Shown: in pieces, positions 8,961-18,809 of the stretch
Layout of the letters: every line of letters begins with the position of its first letter
Numbering within the stretch: position 1 is the stretch's first letter
Assembly: GCF_001467025.1 (NCBI RefSeq)
Contig: NZ_LNXV01000033.1
Span: forward strand, 160,973-224,972
From: Legionella brunensis
GTDB lineage: Bacteria > Pseudomonadota > Gammaproteobacteria > Legionellales > Legionellaceae
Length of the DNA: 64,000 nucleotides
Direction: 5' to 3'
Program-made: the position numbers and the translations under genes
Notes under the pieces: model-generated
Databases searched by the model: none
What the model saw: the letters and a program-made list of their open reading frames with translations, nothing else
What the model was told of the DNA's origin: nothing

Positions 8961-9460
8961 ATTTTAAGCTGCGGGAAGCCACCCTACAGGATTGGCCACA
9001 AATTCTATCCATCTATAATTATTATATTGTTAATACTGTTTTTAATTTTGAGCTCCAAACTTACTGCTTAAGCAGCCGCGCTGCGTGGTTTGAAAATTTT
9101 CAAGAAGGAAGTCCCTATCAATTGCTCATCATTGTCGATAAACAGAATACTGTTATAGGTTATGCAGCCACAACACCATTTAATCCAGTCACAGGTTATC
9201 ACACTAGTTTTAATGTAAGTGTTTATTGTCATCCGGAGTTTATAGGACTTGGACTAGGCACCCATTTGTTAAATGAACTCATCGAAAGGAATACATATAG
9301 CTCTATGGCTCATAGACTCTATGCAGGCATTACCATACCTAATGATTCCTCCATGAATCTTTTCCAAAAATTTAATTTTGTAAAAGTCGCACATTTTACG
9401 GATGTGGGTTATAAATTTGATCGTTATTGGGATGTAGTTTGGTTTGAAAGGTGTATCTAA
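8954..9460 (+). CDS. GNAT-family N-acetyltransferase (phosphinothricin/methionine sulfoximine acetyltransferase-like)
   Basis: 168 residues, a full single GNAT domain. The N-terminus LREATLQDWPQILSIYNYY is typical of the Pat/Bar/MnaT group, and the acetyl-CoA loop is seen as HPEFIGLGLGTHLLNELI, followed by AGITIPNDSSMNLFQKFNF and the HFTDVGYKF..DVVWFER ending characteristic of this subgroup. Enzymes of the group acetylate amino-acid analogues such as phosphinothricin or methionine sulfoximine. Overlap with the YqcI/YcgG gene suggests the two act on the same compound. The exact substrate is not predictable. Confidence 0.88.
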   Translation: MLDFKLREATLQDWPQILSIYNYYIVNTVFNFELQTYCLSSRAAWFENFQEGSPYQLLIIVDKQNTVIGYAATTPFNPVTGYHTSFNVSVYCHPEFIGLGLGTHLLNELIERNTYSSMAHRLYAGITIPNDSSMNLFQKFNFVKVAHFTDVGYKFDRYWDVVWFERCI

Positions 9461-9466
9461 GTTGTT

Positions 9467-9487
9467 ATAGCCCCATATTGGGGCTAT
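9467..9487. terminator. Intrinsic terminator-like dyad between GNAT gene and purA
   Basis: ATAGCCCC and GGGGCTAT flank a 5-nt loop, 6 bp after the GNAT stop and 35 bp beyond the purA stop. The genes converge, so the hairpin probably serves both. The downstream T content is low. Confidence 0.6.
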
Positions 9488-9522
9488 TCTGGGATAATAG
9501 ATCAAGCTACACAGTTACAAGC

Positions 9523-11029
<1,507 letters not shown>

Positions 11030-11043
11030 AAACAGTCTCCAAT

Positions 11044-11071
11044 AAAAAAGGGTTAAGCACGCTTAACCCAA
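11044..11071 (-). terminator. Intrinsic terminator after hflC
   Basis: On the minus strand GGGTTAAGC and GCTTAACCC flank a 2-nt loop (11050-11069), followed directly by a T-rich run TTTTTTATT. It lies between the hflC stop and the DUF2065 start, so it should split hflKC from DUF2065-purA. Confidence 0.85.
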
Positions 11072-11095
11072 TTTCAACAAAATTAACAATTATAA

Positions 11096-12007
11096 TCAGT
11101 TTTTCGCGTTAGTACCATTACCTTTTGTTAATGAATGCTTAAAGTAGTCAAAAAAAGGACTGCTTTGATCCAAGACTAGAATATCTTGTTTATTATTAAA
11201 ACTACCCTCATAAGCCTTTAAGCTGCGGTAGAATGCAAAAAAATCCTGGTTTTTACTAAACGCCTCTGCATAAATCTTTGCAGCCTCTGCCTGGCCTTTT
11301 GCCCTAATTTTTTGCCCCTCACTTCCTGCTTGAGCCAATAAAATTGTTACCTGAGCATCAGCCGCTGCCTTGATAGCTTCGGCAATTGCATTACCATCTG
11401 CACGATGGCTATTAGCAATTTTTTGCATATTTGCCCGCATTAGTTGGAAAATATTATTACTCGTATTCTCAGGTAATTCGATTCCTTTAATACGAACATC
11501 AACAATCTTAATACCCAATTCTTTGGCTTGTTGCTCTGCTTTTTCGCTAAGTTTTTCTGTCACATCATCTCGACCACCAGAGACATCAGAAATGGTGCGT
11601 TTACCAAATTCTGCACGTAGCAAAGTATTTAATTGCTGCTCAAGCAGCGTTTCCGCCTTAAACTCATTGCCCCCTGTTGATTTGAAATATTGTGCCAAAT
11701 CAGCAATGCGCCATTTAACATAATAATCAACAATAACATCCTTCTTCTCTTTAGTAACAATGCGAGAAGATTTAATATCTAGCGTTTGCAAGCGTGTATC
11801 AAAAACACGGACATTTTCTATGAACGGTGTTTTGATGTGCAGACCAGGGCCTAAAATTTTTACCGTGTGTGTCTTAGAGTCTGTGACTAAGCGCCCTAAT
11901 CGCAGCACAATACCATGTTGTCCCTGAGTAATTGTAAAAACACTTGCAAGTATTACTAATAAAACGGCAAACATCAGAATGCCTAAAGTTGTTTTTGCAG
12001 CATTCAT
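11096..12007 (-). CDS. hflC: Membrane protease modulator HflC
   Basis: 303 residues. One N-terminal membrane anchor (about 7-27) precedes the SPFH/band-7 domain, seen as GLRLGRLV-like IVLRLGRLVTD, then PGLHIKTPFIENVRVFDTR and IVDYYVKWRI. The coiled-coil part has the AEAIKAAADAQVTILLAQAGSEGQKIRAKGQAEA-type repeat of HflC. With HflK it forms the periplasmic-side cage that restrains the membrane protease FtsH. The ATG abuts the hflK stop codon with no gap, so the two are coupled. Confidence 0.96.
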   Translation of the reverse strand: MNAAKTTLGILMFAVLLVILASVFTITQGQHGIVLRLGRLVTDSKTHTVKILGPGLHIKTPFIENVRVFDTRLQTLDIKSSRIVTKEKKDVIVDYYVKWRIADLAQYFKSTGGNEFKAETLLEQQLNTLLRAEFGKRTISDVSGGRDDVTEKLSEKAEQQAKELGIKIVDVRIKGIELPENTSNNIFQLMRANMQKIANSHRADGNAIAEAIKAAADAQVTILLAQAGSEGQKIRAKGQAEAAKIYAEAFSKNQDFFAFYRSLKAYEGSFNNKQDILVLDQSSPFFDYFKHSLTKGNGTNAKN

Positions 12008-13156
12008 TTAGTCATCCCTCCCCGGCCGATAAGTTCGTCTAGTGATATTGCGATCAGTGACTATTGTATTTTCTGCCTCGTTGGCAGCACTCTCACTCTT
12101 ATTCGCAGCTACCTGAGCAGTATCCACCATTGGTGAAGGCGTAGTTTTAGCTAGCTTATCCAAGGGCAAATACAGAATATTTCCAGCCTTACCGTCAACG
12201 ATAATTTTACTGCTATTACTTAAAACTTGCTGCATCATTTCTAGATACATACGCTCGGAAGTTACAGCTGGTGCTAATGTGAACTCAGGAAGTAAAGCCA
12301 AAAATTCGGCCACCTCACCTTTAGCACGCAAGATTACTTGCTGTGCGTAAGCTTGGGCTTCCTCAAGAATACGTTTGGCATTCCCCTCAGCAATCGGCAC
12401 TACTTTAGCTTGATAAGCTAAAGCCTGTTCTTTAAATCGTTTTTCATCCTCTCGAGCTTTGATAGCATCATCAAAAGCATCTTGCACATTTTCCGGCGCT
12501 CGAGCTGGTTGGGGAGAAACATTCACAATAACAATACCTGTTTTATATCGGTCTAGAATTTTAACCAACGTATCTTGGACACTATTTCCCCAAGCCTCAC
12601 GACCCTCTGTAATAATTTGATCAAACGTTGTAGTTCCCACGACCTGTCTTAATGCACTGGATGTTGCTTGCTGAAGACTCTCTTGTGGATCCGCAACATT
12701 GAACAAATAGTCCTCCAAATCGCCTATGCGGTATTGAACTACTACAGAAACAGCAACAAGATTTTCATCCTTTGTTAACATTTGTGCTGAATAGGAGAAA
12801 TCAGAAACTCGATCAACATTTTGCACGATTTTGGAGGAAATAATACGCGGAATCCAATGAGGGCCTGGTCCTACGGTCTCTACATATTTCCCAAAGCGCA
12901 AAATAACCGCCTGCTCCGCTGGATCAACAATAAAAATACCTGCCAAGGCCCATAAGATAAATACAATTAATGCAGCCATTACAGCAAGTAAACCACCACT
13001 CTTGTTCGCAGGAGAATCGCCTTCCGGTTGGTTAGAACCACCAAAAAAAGTTTTCTTAAGTTTGTCTTGAAAACGCTTCAATGCTTCGTCCAAATCGGGT
13101 GGTTGATTTTTCCCACTCCATGGATCTTTGCCTTTATCCGGCTCATTCCAACCCAT
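12008..13156 (-). CDS. hflK: Membrane protease modulator HflK
   Basis: 382 residues. The cytoplasmic N-terminus starts MGWNEPDKGKDPWSGKNQ, the usual Gly/Trp/Pro-rich HflK leader with DEALKRFQDKLKKTF. One membrane helix (about 54-76) is followed by the SPFH domain (AVILRFGKYVETVGPGPHWIPR) and a helical region with AQQVILRAKGEVAEFLALL. Partner of HflC in the FtsH regulatory complex. It is preceded by the ankyrin gene at about 100 bp and abuts hflC. Confidence 0.97.
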   Translation of the reverse strand: MGWNEPDKGKDPWSGKNQPPDLDEALKRFQDKLKKTFFGGSNQPEGDSPANKSGGLLAVMAALIVFILWALAGIFIVDPAEQAVILRFGKYVETVGPGPHWIPRIISSKIVQNVDRVSDFSYSAQMLTKDENLVAVSVVVQYRIGDLEDYLFNVADPQESLQQATSSALRQVVGTTTFDQIITEGREAWGNSVQDTLVKILDRYKTGIVIVNVSPQPARAPENVQDAFDDAIKAREDEKRFKEQALAYQAKVVPIAEGNAKRILEEAQAYAQQVILRAKGEVAEFLALLPEFTLAPAVTSERMYLEMMQQVLSNSSKIIVDGKAGNILYLPLDKLAKTTPSPMVDTAQVAANKSESAANEAENTIVTDRNITRRTYRPGRDD

Positions 13157-13258
13157 CTATCTCTCCCGCCTTTCACAGAAAACTAGAATTCTAGGTGGTA
13201 TACTCGCTTTACGCAAGCAAATACAAGACATCAATCACCTGATATAAGGAATTAGCCC

Positions 13259-14635
13259 CTATACTTTGCTGCATGTGACTTCTGGATCTAAATTTTCATG
13301 CAAGGAAGGTTGTGATTGCATCATATGTTTTACAATTCTTTCAGTGCGAGATTTAGGATGCATGTCTGAATAGGCCGTTACATGCGCCCAGCATGTCACT
13401 TCCCCCATAGCAATTAAATGAAGCATTTCACTCCATGGATTGAACAAAGTAGCCCCTTTAATTGAATCTTTATATGCTGCCACAAAATTAGCAAAGAGAA
13501 GTTCTTCTTCCGTCAAAATTGTTTCCACTACAGAAGAACCTGTTTGATTTGACTCAGCCTCCTCTGGCATCGCCGTTTTACGCTTAGGGAGCTCTATTAG
13601 CGCTTCAAGCTTAAACGCTAAATCATCTGCCTTCCCAAAGAGATGTCGCATGGACTGCCCCCATGAGTTCTTAGCGTACATGATATCATGCAGGGGATCC
13701 CTCTTATTATGACATTTTCTTAAAAAATTAATAGCAAGTTTAGGTTTATCTTGCGTGTATTCTTTCACTACTTGATGTAATGCTTGGCGGTTATCCGTCA
13801 ATAAAGAGCGCAATAAAGGGTGTGGAGGCGCATTAACACCATGGCACATAAGCATCGCTATCCCGCGAAGTGCCTCTTTAGGTTGCTTATTATCATGCAA
13901 GTGAATGCAAAGAAGCTCCATCGCGCTTAAACCTTTAGAGTTAGTTGCATTCAAAAGCGCTTGATTTTTCTCTAAATCCAATTCTTGAGCATGATCAAGT
14001 AAACCTTTCATCACATTAATTCGGCCCATACGAGCCGCTAATAGGAGAGGTGTCTCCATTAAACGACCACATGGATTGGCAAATTGTGCTCCTGCCTTAG
14101 TCAATAACGGAATAGCCTCTGGGAAATCGCTAATAACTGCCTGATGTACGGGTTGGACTTCTATAGCTCTCTTACCCATCAGAGTCTGACTAGGTTGGTT
14201 AATCTGAACGCCCAGCTTTACAATAAACTCTAAAGGTATCAACATTCTGCTTTCAATGACTCGATGAATAAGCGTTTTTCCTTGCGCATCACGAGAATCA
14301 ACATTTAGTTTTTGCCTTTGCTCACTAGTCAGAACTTGTTCGTTGAGGAAAACAGTGACTAAATCAAATTTTTGTAGTTGAAATACCAAATGAAGGGGTT
14401 GGTTTACATTAATGTCTATTCCCTGCTGCAAAAGCCACTGAATGTGTTCGGCTACATTCTGTTCTTTTGAATGTAGATGGATAAGATAGTCAAGAATGGT
14501 TTGTTGTTTCCCTTTGGGAGTTATAAAAAATTGACTCAACAGGTTTTTATCTGATTTCAGTTTGGCATTAATAAAACGAATAAAAGCATCCTTGCCATTA
14601 ATAAGCTCTTGATTTATTTCATCAAATAAACTCAT
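13259..14635 (-). CDS. Ankyrin-repeat protein, probable Dot/Icm effector (LegA12/AnkC-like by position)
   Basis: The start at 14635 (MSLFDEINQELINGKDAF, 458 residues) is preferred over the longer frame from 14686, because GGGA lies 9 bases before it. Ankyrin repeats span about 45-270: clear units are KTLIHRVIESRMLIPLEFIVKLGVQI, VQPVHQAVISDFPEAIPLLTKAGA, ETPLLLAARMGRINVMKGLLDHA and SAMELLCIHLHDN. The C-terminal 180 residues are a helical domain with no recognised family. There is no signal peptide. It lies just downstream of trmB; in L. pneumophila I recall an ankyrin effector (LegA12/AnkC, lpg0483) close to rpmB and trmB, so orthology is plausible but unproven. AnkH is an alternative. Confidence 0.78.
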   Translation of the reverse strand: MSLFDEINQELINGKDAFIRFINAKLKSDKNLLSQFFITPKGKQQTILDYLIHLHSKEQNVAEHIQWLLQQGIDINVNQPLHLVFQLQKFDLVTVFLNEQVLTSEQRQKLNVDSRDAQGKTLIHRVIESRMLIPLEFIVKLGVQINQPSQTLMGKRAIEVQPVHQAVISDFPEAIPLLTKAGAQFANPCGRLMETPLLLAARMGRINVMKGLLDHAQELDLEKNQALLNATNSKGLSAMELLCIHLHDNKQPKEALRGIAMLMCHGVNAPPHPLLRSLLTDNRQALHQVVKEYTQDKPKLAINFLRKCHNKRDPLHDIMYAKNSWGQSMRHLFGKADDLAFKLEALIELPKRKTAMPEEAESNQTGSSVVETILTEEELLFANFVAAYKDSIKGATLFNPWSEMLHLIAMGEVTCWAHVTAYSDMHPKSRTERIVKHMMQSQPSLHENLDPEVTCSKV

Positions 14636-14722
14636 GATTTCATTTCCCTTAAATTTTGCCGAAAGACCATTATACATATTGAGCAAATGAAGATCAATTT
14701 CTTGAGATTTATCAACAACTTC

Positions 14723-15397
14723 TTAGACAATTTTCCTATAAATCAAGTCCCAAACACCATGGCCAAGTTTATTCCCGCGTCGTTCAAATTTAGTTAAGGG
14801 ACGAGTGTCAGGTCGTGGAGAAAAACCACCATTTTCTTGGGTATTTTCTAGCTTTAACTCAGCGGAGAGTACACTGAGCATATATTCAGCATAGTCTTGC
14901 CAATCTGTTGCACAATGGATAACACCATTTAATTTAATCCGTTCAGTTAGTAGCTTAACAAACTCAGGTTGAATCAGACGGCGTTTATGGTGTCGCTTCT
15001 TCGGCCACGGATCAGGAAAGAAAATTTGTACCCTAGCTAAAGAATCTTTTGCCAATTGACTCTTAAATACTTCGACAGCATCGTGCGAAACAATACGTAC
15101 ATTAGTAATCGATTTTTCATGCAAATCTGCGGCTAAGCTGCCAATTCCAGCACGATGGACTTCAATACCAATAAAATTAAGTTCTGGATGCTGCTCTGCC
15201 ATGGCAAGCAAAGAAGCCCCCATGCCAAATCCTATTTCAACAACTGTATCGGCTTGGCGGCCAAATAATTGCTCCAAATTCCAAGGGATTTCTGTCAAAG
15301 GTAATTCATAGTCTTTTAACCAGTGCTCTAAAGCTTGCTGTTGTCTATTGCTAATTCGCCCACCACGTAACACAAAACTTTTAATTGTTCGCATCAA
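14723..15397 (-). CDS. trmB: tRNA (guanine-N7-)-methyltransferase
   Basis: 224 residues, normal for the family. It makes m7G46 in tRNA variable loops using S-adenosylmethionine. The SAM-binding start VEIGFGMGASLLAMA (about 53-67), NFIGIEVH, and the family motifs IFFPDPWPKKRHHKRRLIQPEF and CATDW..Y are all present; the C-terminus TKFERRGNKLGHGVWDL is the TrmB signature. It opens a minus-strand group with the ankyrin gene about 90 bp downstream, and is divergent from rpmB. Confidence 0.97.
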   Translation of the reverse strand: MMRTIKSFVLRGGRISNRQQQALEHWLKDYELPLTEIPWNLEQLFGRQADTVVEIGFGMGASLLAMAEQHPELNFIGIEVHRAGIGSLAADLHEKSITNVRIVSHDAVEVFKSQLAKDSLARVQIFFPDPWPKKRHHKRRLIQPEFVKLLTERIKLNGVIHCATDWQDYAEYMLSVLSAELKLENTQENGGFSPRPDTRPLTKFERRGNKLGHGVWDLIYRKIV

Positions 15398-15651
15398 AAT
15401 TACTCATTATTTTTTAGATACGCCAATTATACCTCTTACTGACAATTTTGTGAGCACGTGATAGACTATCGATTGTTTTTAAGAAAATAAGAAGGCCCTC
15501 ATTACTGGCAAAACACGATAAAACATTGCATAATGAGCCTTTTTTTGCTATAAAACCGCTCTTGTATTTTACACCCGGCCAATTCGCCTGGCGAATGCCT
15601 TGAATTTATACAAAGCTGAATTATAACTATCGAACACTTTGGAGTAATGCC
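15398..15651 (+). promoter_or_regulatory. Divergent trmB/rpmB intergenic region with two dyads
   Basis: A hairpin-like element (about 15492-15549) pairs AAGGC..TCATTA with TAATGA..GCCTT and runs into seven T's on the plus strand, which looks like an intrinsic terminator 100 bp ahead of rpmB although no gene precedes it. A second dyad, ATTCGCC-T-GGCGAAT (15582-15596), lies in the probable rpmB leader. The two together could mark a small RNA or a leader control element; no family is recognised. RNA data would decide. Confidence 0.35.
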
Positions 15652-15888
15652 ATGTCAAGAGTATGTCAGGTTACTGGCAAGCGACCAACCACTGGTCACA
15701 ATGTGTCGCACGCCAACAATAAGACAAAGCGACGCTTTTTACCCAACATTAAACAACACCGATTTTGGGTGGAAGAAGAAAACCGTTTCGTTACCCTTAA
15801 GCTCAGCACCAAGGGCATGCGAATTGTTGATAAATTAGGCATTAAAGCTGTTCTGGATAAACTCAGAGAGCAAGGCGAAAAGGTTTAA
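15652..15888 (+). CDS. rpmB: 50S ribosomal protein L28
   Basis: 78 residues, the normal bacterial size. [24 protein letters not shown], then [14 protein letters not shown] and [17 protein letters not shown] are the L28 signature. It lacks the CxxC pairs of zinc-type L28. TTTGGAG lies about 8 bases before the ATG. It is co-transcribed with rpmG 16 bp downstream, the usual pair. Confidence 0.98.
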   Translation: MSRVCQVTGKRPTTGHNVSHANNKTKRRFLPNIKQHRFWVEEENRFVTLKLSTKGMRIVDKLGIKAVLDKLREQGEKV

Positions 15889-15904
15889 TTGAGGGGAAAA
15901 CACC

Positions 15905-16069
15905 ATGGCAGCTGTCACTATTAAAATTAAATTAGAATCTACTGCGGGCACAGGTTATTATGTAACCACTACCAAAAATCCCCGTAACAAGCCTGAAAAG
16001 CTTGAATTAAAGAAATATGATCCTGTTGTTCGTAAGCATGTAATTTTTAAAGAGAAAAAAGTTAAGTAA
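15905..16069 (+). CDS. rpmG: 50S ribosomal protein L33
   Basis: 54 residues, the standard L33 length. It reads [20 protein letters not shown], then TTKNPRN and [14 protein letters not shown]. This is the zinc-free form with no CxxC pairs. GAGGGG is the ribosome-binding site. It ends the rpmB-rpmG unit and is followed by a strong terminator. Confidence 0.97.
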   Translation: MAAVTIKIKLESTAGTGYYVTTTKNPRNKPEKLELKKYDPVVRKHVIFKEKKVK

Positions 16070-16072
16070 TTT

Positions 16073-16102
16073 AAAAGGGCCTCTGAGAGGCCCCTTTTTT
16101 TA
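16073..16102 (+). terminator. Intrinsic terminator of rpmB-rpmG
   Basis: GGGCCTC and GAGGCCC flank a TGA loop (16077-16093), preceded by AAAA and followed by a run of T's, 3 bp after the rpmG stop. Confidence 0.95.
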
Positions 16103-16250
16103 AGTCAAAAATTTCACCACTCGTAAAAATTATGAAACTCTAATGCAAGTTTTCGCAGTTTAAGCTCTTAGAATACTGTATTCCCTACTGGATAATCCCT
16201 TTGAATCAGTTAAACTTAATAAAAAAGCGGTGAGAACAAAGAGGATTTGC

Positions 16251-17647
16251 ATGAAACCATCGTTGCAGCTGAATATCAGTCAACAATTAACACTTACACC
16301 ACAACTTCAGCAAGCTATTCGTCTCTTACAATTATCTACCCTAGATTTACAGCAAGAGATTCAACAAGTTGTCGAATCAAATCCGATGCTTGAAGTAACA
16401 ACTAATGAAGAGAAAGAAGAACCTAGACTAGAAGAGCCAAAACAAAATCAGGAGGACTTTACCGATTTTCAATGGGCTCAGCTTTACTCCACCCAAAGCA
16501 AAAGAACCAATTTTGATGATCTCGATTTTAATTATGAAAATTTACACTGCACGACAACTAATCTCCAGGATCATCTGCGCTGGCAATTAGACTTAACCCC
16601 AATGAGCGATGTAGACCGTGTTATTGCTACAGCCATTATTGATGCTATCGATGATGACGGCTTCCTAACGCTTTCCATGTCCGAATTGCATTCTAGTCTG
16701 GATAGTGAAGCACATCCACTTGATCTTGAAGAGATAGAAGCTGTACGTCACCGAGTTCAACATTTTGATCCCGTTGGCTGTGCTTCGAATAATTTAGCTG
16801 AAACTTTATTACTCCAATTGGAGCAATTACCCGATACCAATGGTGACATTGCGTTAACGAAACGAATTATCCGTGAAGATATCGAATTGCTTGGGCAGCA
16901 TAATTATCGCCAGCTCATGAAAAACCACCAAGTTAATGAATCAACTCTTGATAGAGTGCTACAAATTATTCAACGTCTCAATCCTAAGCCTGGTAATTTG
17001 ATTCAACAAAGCACGACTGAATACATCATCCCTGACGTCATTGTTAAAAAAATTGATGGGGTATGGGAAGTAGCACTCAATCAAAACACTCTACCACGTC
17101 TGAGCATTAACACTCATTATGCATCTCTTATTCAACGAGCAGATAATAGTGCTGATAATCAATTTTTAAAAAATAATTTGCAAGAAGCACGCTGGTTTCT
17201 CAAAAGCATCCAAAGTCGCCAAGAGACTTTGCTAAAAGTTGCTCAATGCATTGTTGAATATCAACAGGATTTTCTAGAACATGGTGACGAAGCCATGAAG
17301 CCACTTATCCTTAATGATGTTGCCCTGGCTCTCGATATGCATGAATCAACGATTTCACGAGTAACAACACAAAAATTCATGCATACCCCTCGTGGTGTAT
17401 TTGAGTTAAAATATTTCTTTTCAAGTCATGTCGCTACAATTACTGGTGGAGAATGCTCCTCAACCGCGATTCGAGCAGTAATCAAAAAATTAATTGCCGC
17501 AGAGAACCGAAAAAACCCTTGAGTGACAGTAAGATTGCACAACTCATTGGAGAACAAGGTATTCAAGTTGCTCGCAGAACAGTGGCTAAATACCGCGAAG
17601 CCATGGGCATCGCCCCCTCCAATGAACGCAAAACAATTCGTAGTTAG
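16251..17647 (+). pseudogene. rpoN: RNA polymerase sigma-54 factor, interrupted by a -1 frameshift near the C-terminus
   Basis: The start at 16251 (MKPSLQLNISQQLTLTPQLQ, SD AGAGGA) is preferred over the GTG at 16230. Region I (Gln-rich LQLSTLDLQQEIQQ) and the core-binding and DNA-binding domains up to [32 protein letters not shown] are normal. The frame then stops at 17520-17522. The remaining residues, [32 protein letters not shown], are intact one frame back and end at 17647. The break is at six A's (17510-17515) in CGA AAA AAC. The truncated product would lack the RpoN box (17570-17599), which reads the -24 promoter element. Joined, the protein would be about 465 residues, the normal size. 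Causes: true mutation, sequencing error at the A-run, or ribosomal slippage at A AAA AAC. Confidence 0.93.
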
Positions 17648-17665
17648 TAATAATAGGAGAACGTT

Positions 17666-17959
17666 ATGCAAATTAGCTTCACAGGCCATAATGTGGAGGT
17701 TACCCCCGCTCTAAGAGCCTTTACTGCCGACAAGTTTAATAAGCTCGAAAGACATTTTGACAGAATTACCTCAATTCATGTGGTTTTCGACATCGAAAAA
17801 TTAAGCCAGATTGCTGAAGCAACTATTCAAGTTGCCAAAGGTGAATTGCATGCCCGTGCTGAATCTGAAGATATGTATGCTGCTATTGATGCTTTAATTG
17901 ACAAACTTGATAGACAATTAATTAAGCACAAAGAAAAAATTCGTGAGCATCGCGAATAA
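17666..17959 (+). CDS. hpf: Ribosome hibernation promoting factor (short HPF)
   Basis: 97 residues, the short HPF/YfiA form without the long C-terminal dimerisation domain. The S30AE fold is read from MQISFTGHNVEVTPALRAF, then KFNKLERHFDRI and MYAAIDALIDKLDRQLIKHKEKI. It binds the 30S decoding channel in stationary phase. AGGAG lies before the ATG. It follows rpoN by 18 bp, the conserved rpoN-hpf-ptsN order of proteobacteria. Confidence 0.95.
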   Translation: MQISFTGHNVEVTPALRAFTADKFNKLERHFDRITSIHVVFDIEKLSQIAEATIQVAKGELHARAESEDMYAAIDALIDKLDRQLIKHKEKIREHRE

Positions 17960-17982
17960 TCTTAATAGTTAGTTGTGATCAG

Positions 17983-18008
17983 AATGGCAAGAGCTTGCTC
18001 TTGCCATT
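17983..18008 (+). terminator. Hairpin after hpf
   Basis: AATGGCAAGAGC and its perfect complement GCTCTTGCCATT flank TT, a 12-bp stem 24 bp after the hpf stop. It is followed by TCTCTG, not a full T-run. It probably ends the rpoN-hpf transcript ahead of a separate ptsN promoter. Confidence 0.7.
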
Positions 18009-18195
18009 TCTCTGTAATGTCCTTAGAGCTGGTTAAATAATTCGCAAAAATAGAACGTTGGCCTTGATTGGCAAGCAGTAAAGCTAGGCTCATGTTCTTT
18101 TTTAGTAAAAATACCTAGCGTCCTCTTACAAGGGAGTTGTTTCTTAACTATAAGACAATGTAAAATACAACTAGTTTTACTTTTGGTCTGTAATC

Positions 18196-18666
18196 ATGCA
18201 ACTTTGTCAGGTAGTTCACCCAAGCAGTGTCTGTATCGATTGTACTTCTCAAAGCAAAACGGCTGTGCTTCTAAAAGTAAGCCAATTATTAAGCCAAACT
18301 CATCCTGAATTAAATACACAAAACTTGTTTGACGCTTATTGGAAACGAGAAAGTCTTGGGAGTACCGCTATTGGACAAGGAATTACAATCCCTCATGTCC
18401 GGGCAGCTGAAATCACAACCCCCACAGCCTGTGTTATTAAATTGCTTAATCCAGTCGATTTTGGTGCAGAAGACAAACAACCAGTAGATTTAGTCATTGG
18501 TCTTGTAGTCCCTCAGGAGCAAATTGATCAGCATTTACGATTACTTGCCGCTATTATTAAACAATTTAGCCAACCTTCTTTTCGTGAGTCATGTCGTCGC
18601 GCCACCTCCAATGAAGCCCTTTATAGATTAATCATCAGCGAGTCGACAGACGTCGAATTTGCTTAA
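18196..18666 (+). CDS. ptsN: Nitrogen-PTS EIIA protein PtsN
   Basis: 156 residues, one EIIA-fructose/mannitol-type domain. The phosphorylatable His67 lies in GQGITIPHVRA, the family's site, and FDAYWKRESLGSTAIG and DLVIGLVVP are also typical. It is phosphorylated by HPr-type protein in the nitrogen PTS relay and regulates potassium transport, (p)ppGpp metabolism and other targets in related bacteria. It lies between hpf and ptsH as usual; the rapZ gene often found between ptsN and the HPr gene is absent. This gene is intact, unlike ptsH and rpoN beside it. Confidence 0.94.
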   Translation: MQLCQVVHPSSVCIDCTSQSKTAVLLKVSQLLSQTHPELNTQNLFDAYWKRESLGSTAIGQGITIPHVRAAEITTPTACVIKLLNPVDFGAEDKQPVDLVIGLVVPQEQIDQHLRLLAAIIKQFSQPSFRESCRRATSNEALYRLIISESTDVEFA

Positions 18667-18809
18667 GCTTGAGGCCATATATTCTTTTCTACACTCTCAC
18701 AATGCGGTGGAGTAGCAAATGCTGCTTCAGTTATCCACTGCAGTTCTCGCAATACAGAAATCCCTTTTGCCATTGTAGAAAATTGCAGCACGTGTTACAT
18801 TGTAGCGGT

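Noticed and set aside
13259-14635. Calling the ankyrin gene ankH outright
   Set aside because: Repeat content and length are compatible, but gene order recalls LegA12/AnkC. Without an alignment neither symbol is justified.
18669-18809. N-terminal 47-residue extension of HPr and possible separate gene after ptsN
   Set aside because: The translation is Cys/Ser/Tyr-rich with no similarity to RapZ or HPr, and normal HPr begins at the ATG at 18810.
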